Below are positions 35,909-45,079 of a stretch of 64,000 nt of DNA, in pieces. The DNA comes from Parendozoicomonas verongulae (lineage in GTDB: Bacteria > Pseudomonadota > Gammaproteobacteria > Pseudomonadales > Endozoicomonadaceae), in contig NZ_SMME01000871.1 of NCBI RefSeq assembly GCF_009711465.1, positions 28,674-92,673 of the forward strand. Direction: 5' to 3'. Position numbers and translations under genes: made by a program. Numbering within the stretch: position 1 is the first letter of the stretch; every line of letters starts with the position of its first letter. Under the pieces are notes generated by a model. The model saw only the letters and a list, made by a program, of their open reading frames with translations, did no database searches and was not told the origin of the DNA.

Positions 35909-38900
35909 ATGGGGCATGTTTACGAAGATAGCAGGGATGAATTTTTAGGAAAGCTGGAGCTGGAGTTATTCAGCCACCTTCCTGAAGAGCACAGGGATGG
36001 GCTCAAAACTTTTCTGAAACCCTTTTTCTCGATTACGACACCAGACGAGCTGGTAGCTTACCGGCGGCGTGATCTTCTGGGCAGTACACTGGCGTTCTGG
36101 CGCTTTTTCCAGACCCACGATCATAACGCACCCAAAGTGGAAGTACTGAACCCGGATTACGAAAATAATGGTTGGCATTCCACCCACACCATTATTCAGA
36201 TTGTGCACCCGGACATGCCGTTTATTGTGGATTCCATCCGCATGAAACTGAACGAACGCGGGGCCACCATTCACCACCTGCGTAACTGTGTGCTCAGTGT
36301 GAGTCGGGACGACAGTAACACCTTCACTACGCGAGATAGCAATAATCGCAGAGAAGCTCTGTTATATATCGAAGTGAACCGGTTGGGGCAGGATAGTGAG
36401 CTGGAGGCCCTGCAGCAGGACCTCAAGGATGTGCTGGCGGATGTGCGCCGGGTTGTCACCGACTATCGTCCCATCGCCCGCAAGGTTGAGGAGCTGGTGA
36501 GCGCTCTTGAACAAGGCGCATCTACCAAAGACAGTGAAGTGAAAGAGGTGGTGGATTATCTGCGCTGGCTGCTGGATGATAATTTCACCTTTCTGGCTTA
36601 TGAAGAGCTGGCGGTTGATCGCTCCCAGGAGCACCCGGGTGTCGTTCCGGTGGAAGGCCAGCGCCTTGGTCTGCTGCGCCCTCGCCATAGTGGCCAGCTG
36701 GACCGCGGCACTCTTGAGCCAGAGATGGATCGCAATATTCTGGAGGATCACTCTCTGTTGTCCTTTGCTACGGCCGCCGCACGTTCCAGTGTGCACCGTC
36801 CGGCTTACCCGAATTTTATTCTGGTAAAACGCTTTGATAAGGACGGCAACGTGATTGGGGAGTGCCGGATTATGGGCCTGTACACCTCTCCGGTGTATAC
36901 CCAGAGCCCGAGGGAGATTCCATGGTTGCGCAATAAGGTAAACCACATTATCAAGCTGGCTGGCCTGAATATGGGGGGGCACCACGGCAAGGAGCTGGTG
37001 CAGACCATTGAAGTGTTCCCAAGGGAGGAGTTGTTTCTGACACCCGCAGACCAGCTGTTCAAAACCTTGATGGGTATTTTGCAGATTCAGGAGCGCCACC
37101 AGATACGGGTTTTTATGCGCCGGGATCCTAATGACCTGTTCTGTTCGGTGCTGGTCTATGTACCGAGGGAAGTGTACGACACCACCCTGCGTAAGCAGAT
37201 TCAACACATCCTCTGCAAGCGTCTGAATGCAGTGGATGCTGAGTTTACCACCCATTTCTCCGAATCGATTCTGGCCCGTGTGCACTATGTACTGCGCCTG
37301 TCGGAGCATGCCCTTGATGACTTTAATCCTAAGGTGATTACTGCTGAAATTCATCAGGCGGCTTATTCCTGGGAAGATGAGTTCCGCGACTCCATTCTGG
37401 AAACCCGTGGTGAAGTGGATGGTCATGCCCTGCTGAAAAGCTTCGATGGTGGCTTCCCGGTCAGCTACCGGGATGCATTTACACCACTGACTGCGGTGGC
37501 AGATGTTGATCATATCCAGCATCTGAGTGATGAGTCACCCATCGCCATGAGCTTTTACCAGCCCATTAAAGATGATGGCTACCTGCACTTTAAAGTGTTC
37601 CACTGTGGTGACTCGCTGCCATTGTCTGACCTGATCCCTATCATGGAGAATCTGGGCTTACGGGTGATAGGGGAGCACCCTTACTTTCTCTATCGCACCG
37701 TTAACGGAAAACGTAAACGGGTAAGCCTCCATGATTTCACTCTGTCTCTCACACACGGTCAGCATCTGCCTCTGCGCAAAGTAGCCGGTAAATTTCAGGA
37801 AGCCTTCCGGCATACCTGGGACGGAGAGGCGGAAAATGATCGTTTTAACCATCTGGTGCTGGTGGCCGGTATGGATTGGCGTCAGGTGAGCATGTTTCGT
37901 GCCTACGCCCGTTATATTAAGCAGATTCGCTTTGGTTTCAGTCAGGAGTATATTGCCGATACTCTTTGCAACAACAGCAACATAGCTTTGCTGCTGCTCA
38001 AATTGTTTGAAGTGTCTTTTGATCCTGAGCTGGATCTTACGCAGGAACAGCGCAATGCTCGCCGTCAGCAATATCAGCAGAGTATTTTTGAGGCACTGGA
38101 TGAGGTGAGCGTACTGTCTGAGGACCGCATACTGCGCCGGTTTATGGACACCATCATCGCCACTCTGAGAACCAACTTTTACCAGCTGGATGCTCAGGGA
38201 ACCCATCATGATTATATGTCCTTCAAATTCTCACCCGGGGAGATTCCTGACATTCCCAGGCCTGCGCCCCTGTTTGAAATATTTGTGTACTCCCCAGCGG
38301 TGGAAGGTGTGCACTTGCGCGGTGGCAAGGTGGCCCGCGGAGGTTTGCGCTGGTCGGATAGGGTGGAAGATTATCGCACCGAAGTACTGGGTCTGGTCAA
38401 AGCCCAACAGGTGAAAAACGCGGTGATTGTTCCCGTTGGCGCAAAGGGCGGTTTCGTGCCCAAACGTCTGCCTGTCAATGGCACCCGGGAAGAGATTCAG
38501 GCGGAAGGTATTGCCTGCTACAAGCGCTTTATCAAGGGCTTGCTGGACGTTACAGATAACCTTGTGGATAACGAAGTTGTCCATCCGAAGGGTGTGATCC
38601 GTTACGACGAAGATGATACCTATCTGGTGGTTGCAGCAGATAAAGGCACAGCCACGTTCTCGGATATTGCTAACAGTATCGCAGAGGGCTACGGCTTTTG
38701 GTTAGGGGACGCGTTTGCCTCCGGCGGTTCAGCGGGTTACGACCACAAGAAGATGGGGATTACCGCTAAAGGAGCCTGGGTGTCTGTACAGCGCCACTTC
38801 CGTGAGCGCGGCATTGATGTGCAGAAAGATCCGGTCACCGTTGTGGGTATCGGCGATATGGCTGGTGATGTATTTGGTAATGGCCTGCTCAGTTCCAGAG

Positions 38901-40735
38901 CCCTGAAGCTGGTGGCAGCCTTCAACCATATGCATATTTTTGTGGATCCTGACCCTGATCCTGAAACCAGTTTTGTGGAGCGTGAACGCTTGTTTGCATT
39001 GCCTCGTTCCAGCTGGGAAGACTACGACGGTGAATTGATCTCTGAAGGTGGTGGAATCTTCTCCCGCAGTGCCAAGGCGGTCACGATTTCTCCTCAAATG
39101 AAAAAGGCGTTTGGTATTCGGGCAAACCGCCTTACCCCGAACGACCTGATCTCCGCCATCCTCAAGGCGAAAGTGGATTTGATCTGGAATGGCGGTATCG
39201 GCACCTATGTGAAATCATCCAGTGAAAGCCACGCTGATGTAGGTGACAAGGCTAATGATACCCTGCGTATTGATGGTTCTCAGGTGCGGGCCAGCGTGCT
39301 GGGTGAGGGCGGTAACCTCGGCTTTACCCAGCTAGGACGGATTCAATTCGCCCTTAACGGTGGAGCCCTGAATACGGACTTTATTGATAACGCCGGTGGT
39401 GTGGACTGTTCTGACCACGAGGTAAATATCAAGATTCTGCTGAATCAGATCGAGGCCACCGGTGATATGACCCGCAAACAGCGGGACCGCATGCTGGAGA
39501 ATATGACTGAAGAGGTTTCTACTCTGGTGCTGGCCAATAACTACCGCCAGACCCAGGCGATCACCATGGCTGAGGCGGAATGCCTGAGTCAGATGGAGGA
39601 GTACAAGGGCTTTATCCATGATCTGGAAGGGAGTGGTCGTCTGGATCGTGCCATTGAGTTTCTGCCTGATGATGAAACCATTCGCGAACGGCAGGCAGCC
39701 GGTCAGGGGCTGACCCGTCCGGAGCTGTCGGTGCTGATTTCCTATAGTAAGGCAGACCTGAAAGAGAAGCTGTTGGAGTCTTCTATTCCTGATGATCCCT
39801 ATCTGGCCCGGGAGTTGGTCACTGCCTTCCCGAAGGCACTGGTGAAAAAGTACGGCAAGCCGCTGGCGGAGCACCGTCTGCACCGTGAAATTGTCTCTAC
39901 CCAGATTGCTAATTACCTCATCAATATGATGGGAATCACCTTTGTCAGCCGTCAGCAGAAATCGACAGGTGCTGATGCCGCAGATATTGTGGCAGGCTTT
40001 GTGGTAGCCCGGGATATCTTCGGTGCAGAGCAGCTGTGGGCAGATATCGAAAGTCTGGATCATGTGGTCAGGAGCGAGCTGCAGCATGAGCTGATGGGTG
40101 AGGTGATGCGTCTGTTGCGCCGTGCTACTCGCTGGCTTGTGCGCATGCGTCAGGTGGATCGCGATGCGGCCGATTGTGTGGAGCACTATCAGAGCCGCCT
40201 GCAGAAAATGATCGAGAATCTTTCAGAGCTGCTGCCCGAACGCCAGCGTAAAGAGTGGCAGACCCGCGTGGATCAGCTGGTGGCGCGCAATGTTCCTGAA
40301 TATCTGGCTCAGCGTATTGCTGGTGTACGCCACCTGTTCAGCATGCTGTCGGTGATTCAGGCGGTTGACCAGACTGGTGAGAAGCTGGAGAAAGTAGCGT
40401 CCGCCTTCTTTGCAGTGGGCGAACATCTGGACCTGCACTGGTTCTATCAGGAACTCAGCCAGCTGGAAGTGCAGAATCACTGGCAGGGGCTGGCGCGAGA
40501 GGGGGTTCGGGATGAACTGGCCCTGCAGCAGCGTGCCCTGACGGTGAGTATGCTTCAACTTGATCCAACCGCTGAGGATGTGTGCGAGCTGCTCCAGCGC
40601 TGGAGCGAAGCGAACGCCACAGGCCTGGCTCGATGGCAGGCTATTCTCGAAGAGTTACGGGGAGCGGCTGGCAGTGAGCTGGCAATGTATACCGTAGCTA
40701 CCCGGGAGCTGCTGGATCTGGCTCAGAAGAGTTAG
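35909..40735 (+). CDS. gdhB: NAD-specific glutamate dehydrogenase, large 180-kDa class
   Basis: It oxidises glutamate to 2-oxoglutarate and ammonium with NAD, feeding amino-acid carbon into the TCA cycle. The 1608-residue length matches the L-180 class (Pseudomonas GdhB is ~1620). The N-terminal ~700 residues are regulatory, probably ACT-containing (HPDMPFIVDSIRMKLNERGA). The catalytic part has RGGLRWSDRVEDYRTEVLGL, KAQQVKNAVIVPVGAKGGF and the NAD-binding VGIGDMAGDVFGNGLL. The C-terminal helical extension is complete. ATG 35909 follows AGGGGAA. It is monocistronic. A marine heterotroph living on amino acids would use it catabolically; in Pseudomonas this class is arginine-regulated, which cannot be judged here. 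Confidence 0.96.
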   Translation: MGHVYEDSRDEFLGKLELELFSHLPEEHRDGLKTFLKPFFSITTPDELVAYRRRDLLGSTLAFWRFFQTHDHNAPKVEVLNPDYENNGWHSTHTIIQIVHPDMPFIVDSIRMKLNERGATIHHLRNCVLSVSRDDSNTFTTRDSNNRREALLYIEVNRLGQDSELEALQQDLKDVLADVRRVVTDYRPIARKVEELVSALEQGASTKDSEVKEVVDYLRWLLDDNFTFLAYEELAVDRSQEHPGVVPVEGQRLGLLRPRHSGQLDRGTLEPEMDRNILEDHSLLSFATAAARSSVHRPAYPNFILVKRFDKDGNVIGECRIMGLYTSPVYTQSPREIPWLRNKVNHIIKLAGLNMGGHHGKELVQTIEVFPREELFLTPADQLFKTLMGILQIQERHQIRVFMRRDPNDLFCSVLVYVPREVYDTTLRKQIQHILCKRLNAVDAEFTTHFSESILARVHYVLRLSEHALDDFNPKVITAEIHQAAYSWEDEFRDSILETRGEVDGHALLKSFDGGFPVSYRDAFTPLTAVADVDHIQHLSDESPIAMSFYQPIKDDGYLHFKVFHCGDSLPLSDLIPIMENLGLRVIGEHPYFLYRTVNGKRKRVSLHDFTLSLTHGQHLPLRKVAGKFQEAFRHTWDGEAENDRFNHLVLVAGMDWRQVSMFRAYARYIKQIRFGFSQEYIADTLCNNSNIALLLLKLFEVSFDPELDLTQEQRNARRQQYQQSIFEALDEVSVLSEDRILRRFMDTIIATLRTNFYQLDAQGTHHDYMSFKFSPGEIPDIPRPAPLFEIFVYSPAVEGVHLRGGKVARGGLRWSDRVEDYRTEVLGLVKAQQVKNAVIVPVGAKGGFVPKRLPVNGTREEIQAEGIACYKRFIKGLLDVTDNLVDNEVVHPKGVIRYDEDDTYLVVAADKGTATFSDIANSIAEGYGFWLGDAFASGGSAGYDHKKMGITAKGAWVSVQRHFRERGIDVQKDPVTVVGIGDMAGDVFGNGLLSSRALKLVAAFNHMHIFVDPDPDPETSFVERERLFALPRSSWEDYDGELISEGGGIFSRSAKAVTISPQMKKAFGIRANRLTPNDLISAILKAKVDLIWNGGIGTYVKSSSESHADVGDKANDTLRIDGSQVRASVLGEGGNLGFTQLGRIQFALNGGALNTDFIDNAGGVDCSDHEVNIKILLNQIEATGDMTRKQRDRMLENMTEEVSTLVLANNYRQTQAITMAEAECLSQMEEYKGFIHDLEGSGRLDRAIEFLPDDETIRERQAAGQGLTRPELSVLISYSKADLKEKLLESSIPDDPYLARELVTAFPKALVKKYGKPLAEHRLHREIVSTQIANYLINMMGITFVSRQQKSTGADAADIVAGFVVARDIFGAEQLWADIESLDHVVRSELQHELMGEVMRLLRRATRWLVRMRQVDRDAADCVEHYQSRLQKMIENLSELLPERQRKEWQTRVDQLVARNVPEYLAQRIAGVRHLFSMLSVIQAVDQTGEKLEKVASAFFAVGEHLDLHWFYQELSQLEVQNHWQGLAREGVRDELALQQRALTVSMLQLDPTAEDVCELLQRWSEANATGLARWQAILEELRGAAGSELAMYTVATRELLDLAQKS

Positions 40736-40760
40736 GCTTAATATGCTGCTATAAATACGG

Positions 40761-40781
40761 AGCTTCCACTGAGGGGAAGCT
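40761..40781 (+). terminator. Hairpin downstream of gdhB
   Basis: AGCTTCC / GGAAGCT with a 7-nt loop 25 bp after the gdhB stop. There is no T-run, so termination may be Rho-dependent or weak. Confidence 0.45.
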
Positions 40782-40961
40782 GGTGGTTGCTCTGTGTTTT
40801 CTACAAAGGTATGCGTGCTTTCCGTGTGGTGGCTTGCCTTCTTTTTCGTAACGCTCTTTTCCTGTAGAGGCTTTCCAGATTTTATCCTTTCTAACCGCTT
40901 AATGCGTAAGCATTTGCCTGTATCTTTTTCCTCGGTGCTAGGTATAAGACTTAACACTAAA

Positions 40962-40976
40962 TACGAATTATTATTG
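40962..40976. promoter_or_regulatory. Possible degenerate Fur-binding site
   Basis: The 15-mer TACGAATTATTATTG agrees with the 7-1-7 Fur consensus TGATAATNATTATCA at about 10 of 15 positions, including the central AATTATTAT. It lies about 70 bp before the FTR1 start. Iron control is expected for this operon; the site itself is weak. Confidence 0.33.
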
Positions 40977-41044
40977 TTACCATGCGTATAAGCATTATGT
41001 TGATTCGTCTGGCACGTTGTTATTCATCTCTGTAAGAAGCCCCC

Positions 41045-42979
41045 ATGTCTCGGTTATTCAAGTTTTTATTCAGCACATATCTGCTTGTGCTGTCCTGTTC
41101 GCTCTATGCGGCAGCAGTCGACTATCAAGCGTCTGTTGATGAAATCAATAAACGCCTGAATCACAGTCTTGAAATATACCGAAGTGGCGATGCGGCCAAG
41201 GCGAAGTCTGTCGTGCAAGGGGCGTACTTTGATCTGTACGAGGGGCTTGAAGGTGGTGTACGGGTGAACTATCCCCGTCAGGCCAGTTACGCTATTGAGG
41301 CGCGCTTTGGTGAGCTGCGCAAACAGATAGCGGCTCAGGCACCGGTCACTGAAATCGAGGAATCTGTTAACTGGTTAATTGGTCAGCTGGAAGCTTTGCC
41401 TGCTGTACTGGAAGCCGGGCATCAGCTGGTGGCAGAAACCCAGTCCACCGACCAAAGCTCCATTCTTCCTTATTGGGCCAAACAGACTGTGCGTATTGAG
41501 GCACTGGTGAACAGCGGTCTGGCCAGTTACCGAAAGTCCCAGAACGGCACTCCTGAAGAGCAGGAGAAACTGCGCCAGCGTGCCCGCCAGCAGATTCAAC
41601 AGGCGCAGTTTGAATCCTACAAAAACTCCGATCTGGAAGCGGCCATTCGTACCCACCGCTCCCTGCAGCAAGCCGCTACCTACAACGATCAGTTTAAGGA
41701 AATGGGCAAGCTGGCCTCCCAGCCATTCTCCCCCCGCAATCTGGTGGCCTTTGGCTATGAGGTGGCAACCCTGACTGAAAACCTGAAAGACGATATTCAG
41801 AATCTGCCTGCTCTTGATACGGGCGCAAGTGCCGGTGAACAGGTGGCTGACCAGCAGGAGCAACAAGACTGGCAACAAGTGTCATCCGATATCTACAAGG
41901 CGATTACCCGGGCTATCGACACCTACAAGAGCGGTGATACGGATAATGCCATCGCCATGGTTCAGGACAGCTACTTCGATTACTTCGAGGCTTCTGGCAT
42001 GGAAAACGCAGTGGGTGCCCATAATGCTGATCTGAAAACCACTATTGAAGGTCATTTCACCCGTCTGGTGAGCCAGATGCGTTCAGGTGAAGACCCCGCT
42101 GTGATGATCAAAGAGCGAGCGGCGCTGGAACAAGATCTGCAAAAGGGTGCCGAACTGCTGGGTAAACAGGCCGAAGGTGGCTGGGCGCTGTTCCTTGCCA
42201 GTCTGACAATCATTCTACGGGAAGGTCTTGAAGCACTGCTGATTGTGGCAGCCATTGTCGCCTATCTGGTGAAGAACGGTCATCAGGACAAACTCAACGT
42301 GGTGAAAAATGCCGTAGGTGTTGGTCTTCTGGGCAGCCTTGTGACGGCGGGTATCTTCCAGTGGCTGCTGACCAATGCCGGTGTTGGTCGTGAGTTTCTG
42401 GAAGGTGTCACCATGCTGATTGCAACCGTTGTGATGTTCTCCATGAGTTACTGGCTGCTGTCCAAAGCAGAAGCCCAGAACTGGAAAAAGCACCTTGAAA
42501 GCAAGCTGTCTGACTCTCTGTCATCGGGCTCTGTAGCAGCCCTCTGGTTTGCCTGCTTCCTGGCTGTTTACCGTGAAGGTGCGGAAACCGTACTGTTTTA
42601 TTTCGCGCTGGGCATTAACGGCTCCATGGAATCTGTGATGCATATCCTGGCCGGCCTGGGTTGTGGCATTGTGGTACTGGCGTTGGTGTATTTTATTATG
42701 CGCTTCAGTGTCGTGCGCCTGCCGTTTAAACCTTTCTTCCTGTTTACCGGAAGCTTTATGTATCTCATGGCGTTTGCCTTTGCTGGCGGCGGTGTAAAGG
42801 AGCTTGTGGAAGCCGGCATTGTTCAACCTACATTGGTACAAGGCTTCCCTCAAATCAGTCTGCTGGGCATTTACCCCTATGTGGAAACCCTGCTGCCCCA
42901 GAGCGTACTGCTGGTGGCTGCGATTATTGCTCTTGTTGTAATGCGCTACCAGTCCTCCAATCGAAAGTCTCTGGCTTAA
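41045..42979 (+). CDS. FTR1-family iron permease with duplicated N-terminal domain
   Basis: A 644-residue inner-membrane iron permease, first gene of a P19-type iron operon. After a signal sequence (VLSCSLYAAA) comes a ~370-residue periplasmic helical region, then seven hydrophobic helices with two iron-translocation motifs, REGLE at 392-396 and REGAE at 510-514, as in yeast Ftr1 (REGLE) and EfeU. The periplasmic part contains two related copies, about 27-105 and 280-365, sharing the pattern I(Y/T)xSGDxxxAxxxVQxxYFDxxExxGxE. C. jejuni Cj1658 is the equivalent gene in the P19 locus. The ribosome site is weak (AAGAAG). Confidence 0.9.
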   Translation: MSRLFKFLFSTYLLVLSCSLYAAAVDYQASVDEINKRLNHSLEIYRSGDAAKAKSVVQGAYFDLYEGLEGGVRVNYPRQASYAIEARFGELRKQIAAQAPVTEIEESVNWLIGQLEALPAVLEAGHQLVAETQSTDQSSILPYWAKQTVRIEALVNSGLASYRKSQNGTPEEQEKLRQRARQQIQQAQFESYKNSDLEAAIRTHRSLQQAATYNDQFKEMGKLASQPFSPRNLVAFGYEVATLTENLKDDIQNLPALDTGASAGEQVADQQEQQDWQQVSSDIYKAITRAIDTYKSGDTDNAIAMVQDSYFDYFEASGMENAVGAHNADLKTTIEGHFTRLVSQMRSGEDPAVMIKERAALEQDLQKGAELLGKQAEGGWALFLASLTIILREGLEALLIVAAIVAYLVKNGHQDKLNVVKNAVGVGLLGSLVTAGIFQWLLTNAGVGREFLEGVTMLIATVVMFSMSYWLLSKAEAQNWKKHLESKLSDSLSSGSVAALWFACFLAVYREGAETVLFYFALGINGSMESVMHILAGLGCGIVVLALVYFIMRFSVVRLPFKPFFLFTGSFMYLMAFAFAGGGVKELVEAGIVQPTLVQGFPQISLLGIYPYVETLLPQSVLLVAAIIALVVMRYQSSNRKSLA

Positions 42980-43006
42980 TTCGTTGTTAATGTATAGGTG
43001 TTAGCT

Positions 43007-43528
43007 ATGTTGAAAAAAACTCTGATGTCTGCTGCTGTTGCCTCTTCTCTGCTGATGGCAGGCACTGCGTTTGCGGGTGAGCACCCAGCGGGTGACACAC
43101 TGGAAATGAACGGTATGGAAATTGCCGCCGTTTATCTGGAACCCGTGACCATGGAGCCTCAGGGCATGATGATGGCGGCATCCAAGGCGGATGTGCATCT
43201 GGAAGCCGATATTCATGCTCTCAAGGGCAATAAGAATGGCTTTGCCGCCGGTGAGTGGATTCCTTACCTGACCATCGCCTACAAGCTGAAAAACCTGGAT
43301 ACAGGGAAATCCCAGGAAGGCACCTTCATGCCTATGATCGCCTCTGACGGCCCTCACTATGGTTCCAATGTGAAGATGCTGGGTGTGGGCAACTATGAAC
43401 TGACCTTCCATATTGACCCTCCTTCCAAGGCCGGTCTGCTCCGTCATACCGATAAGGCAACGGGTGTTGGTCGCTGGTTTAAGCCCTTCGATGCCACTTA
43501 CAAGTTCCAGTACGTTGGCCTGAACTGA
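43007..43528 (+). CDS. P19/Tp34-family periplasmic iron-binding protein
   Basis: A 173-residue exported protein with signal peptide ending AGTAFA. The mature chain has the P19 landmarks: EPQGMMMA, the metal-site segment ADVHLEADIHALKGN, and GPHYGSNVKMLGVGNYELTF. P19 dimers bind copper and iron through His, Met and Glu and are needed for iron uptake by the Cj1658-1665 type system and by FetMP and FtrABCD systems. ATG 43007 follows TAGGTG. It lies 27 bp after the permease gene and is followed by a hairpin, which may raise its expression relative to downstream genes. Confidence 0.93.
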   Translation: MLKKTLMSAAVASSLLMAGTAFAGEHPAGDTLEMNGMEIAAVYLEPVTMEPQGMMMAASKADVHLEADIHALKGNKNGFAAGEWIPYLTIAYKLKNLDTGKSQEGTFMPMIASDGPHYGSNVKMLGVGNYELTFHIDPPSKAGLLRHTDKATGVGRWFKPFDATYKFQYVGLN

Positions 43529-43546
43529 TCCCTCCGTTCCGAGCCG

Positions 43547-43574
43547 GGCGGGATGCGTAACAGGGCATCCCGCC
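43547..43574 (+). terminator. Hairpin between P19 and the DUF2318 gene
   Basis: Perfect 10-bp stem GGCGGGATGC / GCATCCCGCC with an 8-nt loop, then TTGCCCTGTTT. It looks like an internal attenuator that lets the permease and P19 be made in excess over the membrane and ABC subunits. Confidence 0.6.
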
Positions 43575-43634
43575 TTGCCCTGTTTCCCATGTCGATAGAT
43601 AGCCTCTTGTAGAGGAAAGCCAAGAGTTGTTTGA

Positions 43635-45077
43635 ATGAGTTTTTATCTTTCGCAGGTTCTTGCTTATTTTGTGCTGCCGTCCGTTCTTCTGGCGCAGCTC
43701 TGGGCGAGTCACCGTCAACCTCGCTACCTGCAGCGATTCTGGTATTCGGTGCTGGCGATTGCCGGTGGGGCAGGGCTTTTTGGCTGGCTCCCTTACGGAC
43801 AGTCTTCTGTACTGGTTGCCGATGGTGTTTATACACTTTCTCTCGTAGCGCTGCTGGTGAGTGGGCTGCGCAGCTGTGAGCGCGGGCGTGTTCTACTGTT
43901 CTGGCAGTTTTTACTGCTGTGCTGTGGCGGTTTTCTTTGGGCACGATCCGCAAAACTGAGTATGTTGAGCCCGACTGCGGTGATCAACACCGGCCTGATT
44001 TTGAATGTCAGTGCTTTGGCCGGTGGTTTTATTCTGATTATTCTGTCCCACTATTTTGTTGGGCGTTTGTTTTCTGCCCTGTCGATGTCTCCGCTGCCGA
44101 AAAGAGGTGAGGCCAAGCCTCCCGCTCGCTCGCTGCATGTGATTGTTCTGGTGCTTCTGGTTGTGCTGGCATTGCTGCCTCTGTCTGGCGATATCCTCCT
44201 TGCAGGCATGAAGCTTCAGGTGCTGCCCATTGATTCCACTCTGCTCAGTTATGTGGCAAAGGTCACGAACTTCTATTCCCTGTATACCTACGGTGTGCTG
44301 CTGCTCAGCCTGTTGCCACTGTGTGCTTACTTTCTGCACTGGATAAAGCCGCTTAAACAGCTGGTTAAGGTACAGGATAACCCCATTCAAAAGCGCAAAC
44401 TGCAGGCTCGTCTGAACCAGCAGATGCGTTTAACCTATAGTTTTTTCAGCGTTCTGGTGCTGGTGTTTGTTTCTCTCCTTTATTGGGATGCCGTAGCTTC
44501 ACAACCTCCCAAACTTTCCCCTGCAACACCAGTGCAGATGGCAGAAGATGGCGCGCTCCATCTGCCGATTACCGAACAACTGAGTGATGGCAAACTCCAC
44601 CGGTTCAAGTGGGTTGCCAGCGACGGCAAGGTGGTGCGCTTCTTTATCATTGACCGTTACCCCGGCCAGCAGAAGTTTGGGGTGGTGTTTGATGCCTGCA
44701 TGCTCTGCGGCGATACCGGTTATATCCAGGAAGGCAATCAGGTGATTTGTCTGGCCTGCGGCGTTCATATCTTTATTCCTTCCATTGGGCACCTTGGTGG
44801 CTGTAACCCGATTCCTATTAAGGGTTGGAAGGTGAAGGATGGCGATATTGTGATCACCCATCAGGCTATGGAAAGCGGACTACAGTATTTCAGTCAGGTT
44901 GAAAAAATTCAGGTGGTCGACCCTGTGAACGGTCAGACCCTCACCAATGTGGATGCCGATTACAGCTACGAATTTGGTGGCAAAACCTACTTCTTTACTG
45001 AGCAGTCCTCCTACAACGCTTTCCGCGATAACCCTTGGGATTATGTTGACGATCCCACTGAATCCGGGGAGCAGTGA
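43635..45077 (+). CDS. DUF2318 Fe-S-type membrane protein of the iron operon
   Basis: A 480-residue protein with about eight N-terminal membrane helices (to ~290) and a C-terminal periplasmic DUF2318 domain. That domain has a cysteine pattern CMLCG...ICLACG...GGCNPIP plus a following His, suited to a metal or Fe-S site. Equivalents are Cj1660 of the Campylobacter P19 locus. A role in electron transfer for ferric reduction or in iron handover is inferred. It overlaps the next permease gene by a few bases or abuts it, depending on the start. Confidence 0.87.
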   Translation: MSFYLSQVLAYFVLPSVLLAQLWASHRQPRYLQRFWYSVLAIAGGAGLFGWLPYGQSSVLVADGVYTLSLVALLVSGLRSCERGRVLLFWQFLLLCCGGFLWARSAKLSMLSPTAVINTGLILNVSALAGGFILIILSHYFVGRLFSALSMSPLPKRGEAKPPARSLHVIVLVLLVVLALLPLSGDILLAGMKLQVLPIDSTLLSYVAKVTNFYSLYTYGVLLLSLLPLCAYFLHWIKPLKQLVKVQDNPIQKRKLQARLNQQMRLTYSFFSVLVLVFVSLLYWDAVASQPPKLSPATPVQMAEDGALHLPITEQLSDGKLHRFKWVASDGKVVRFFIIDRYPGQQKFGVVFDACMLCGDTGYIQEGNQVICLACGVHIFIPSIGHLGGCNPIPIKGWKVKDGDIVITHQAMESGLQYFSQVEKIQVVDPVNGQTLTNVDADYSYEFGGKTYFFTEQSSYNAFRDNPWDYVDDPTESGEQ

Positions 45078-45079
45078 TT

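Larger units (their letters stand above)
40736..41044. other. Intergenic region between gdhB and the iron operon
   Basis: The 309 bp contain a 3' hairpin of gdhB (40761-40781), T-rich sequence, and the probable promoter of the FTR1 operon with an AT-rich Fur-like element (40962-40976). A GTG-started 65-codon frame at 40794-40991 lacks a ribosome site and is not accepted as a gene. Confidence 0.6.

Noticed and set aside
40794..40991. 65-codon frame with a hydrophobic start before the iron operon
   Set aside because: GTG start without a ribosome site, covers the likely promoter and Fur-like element, and no homology pattern.
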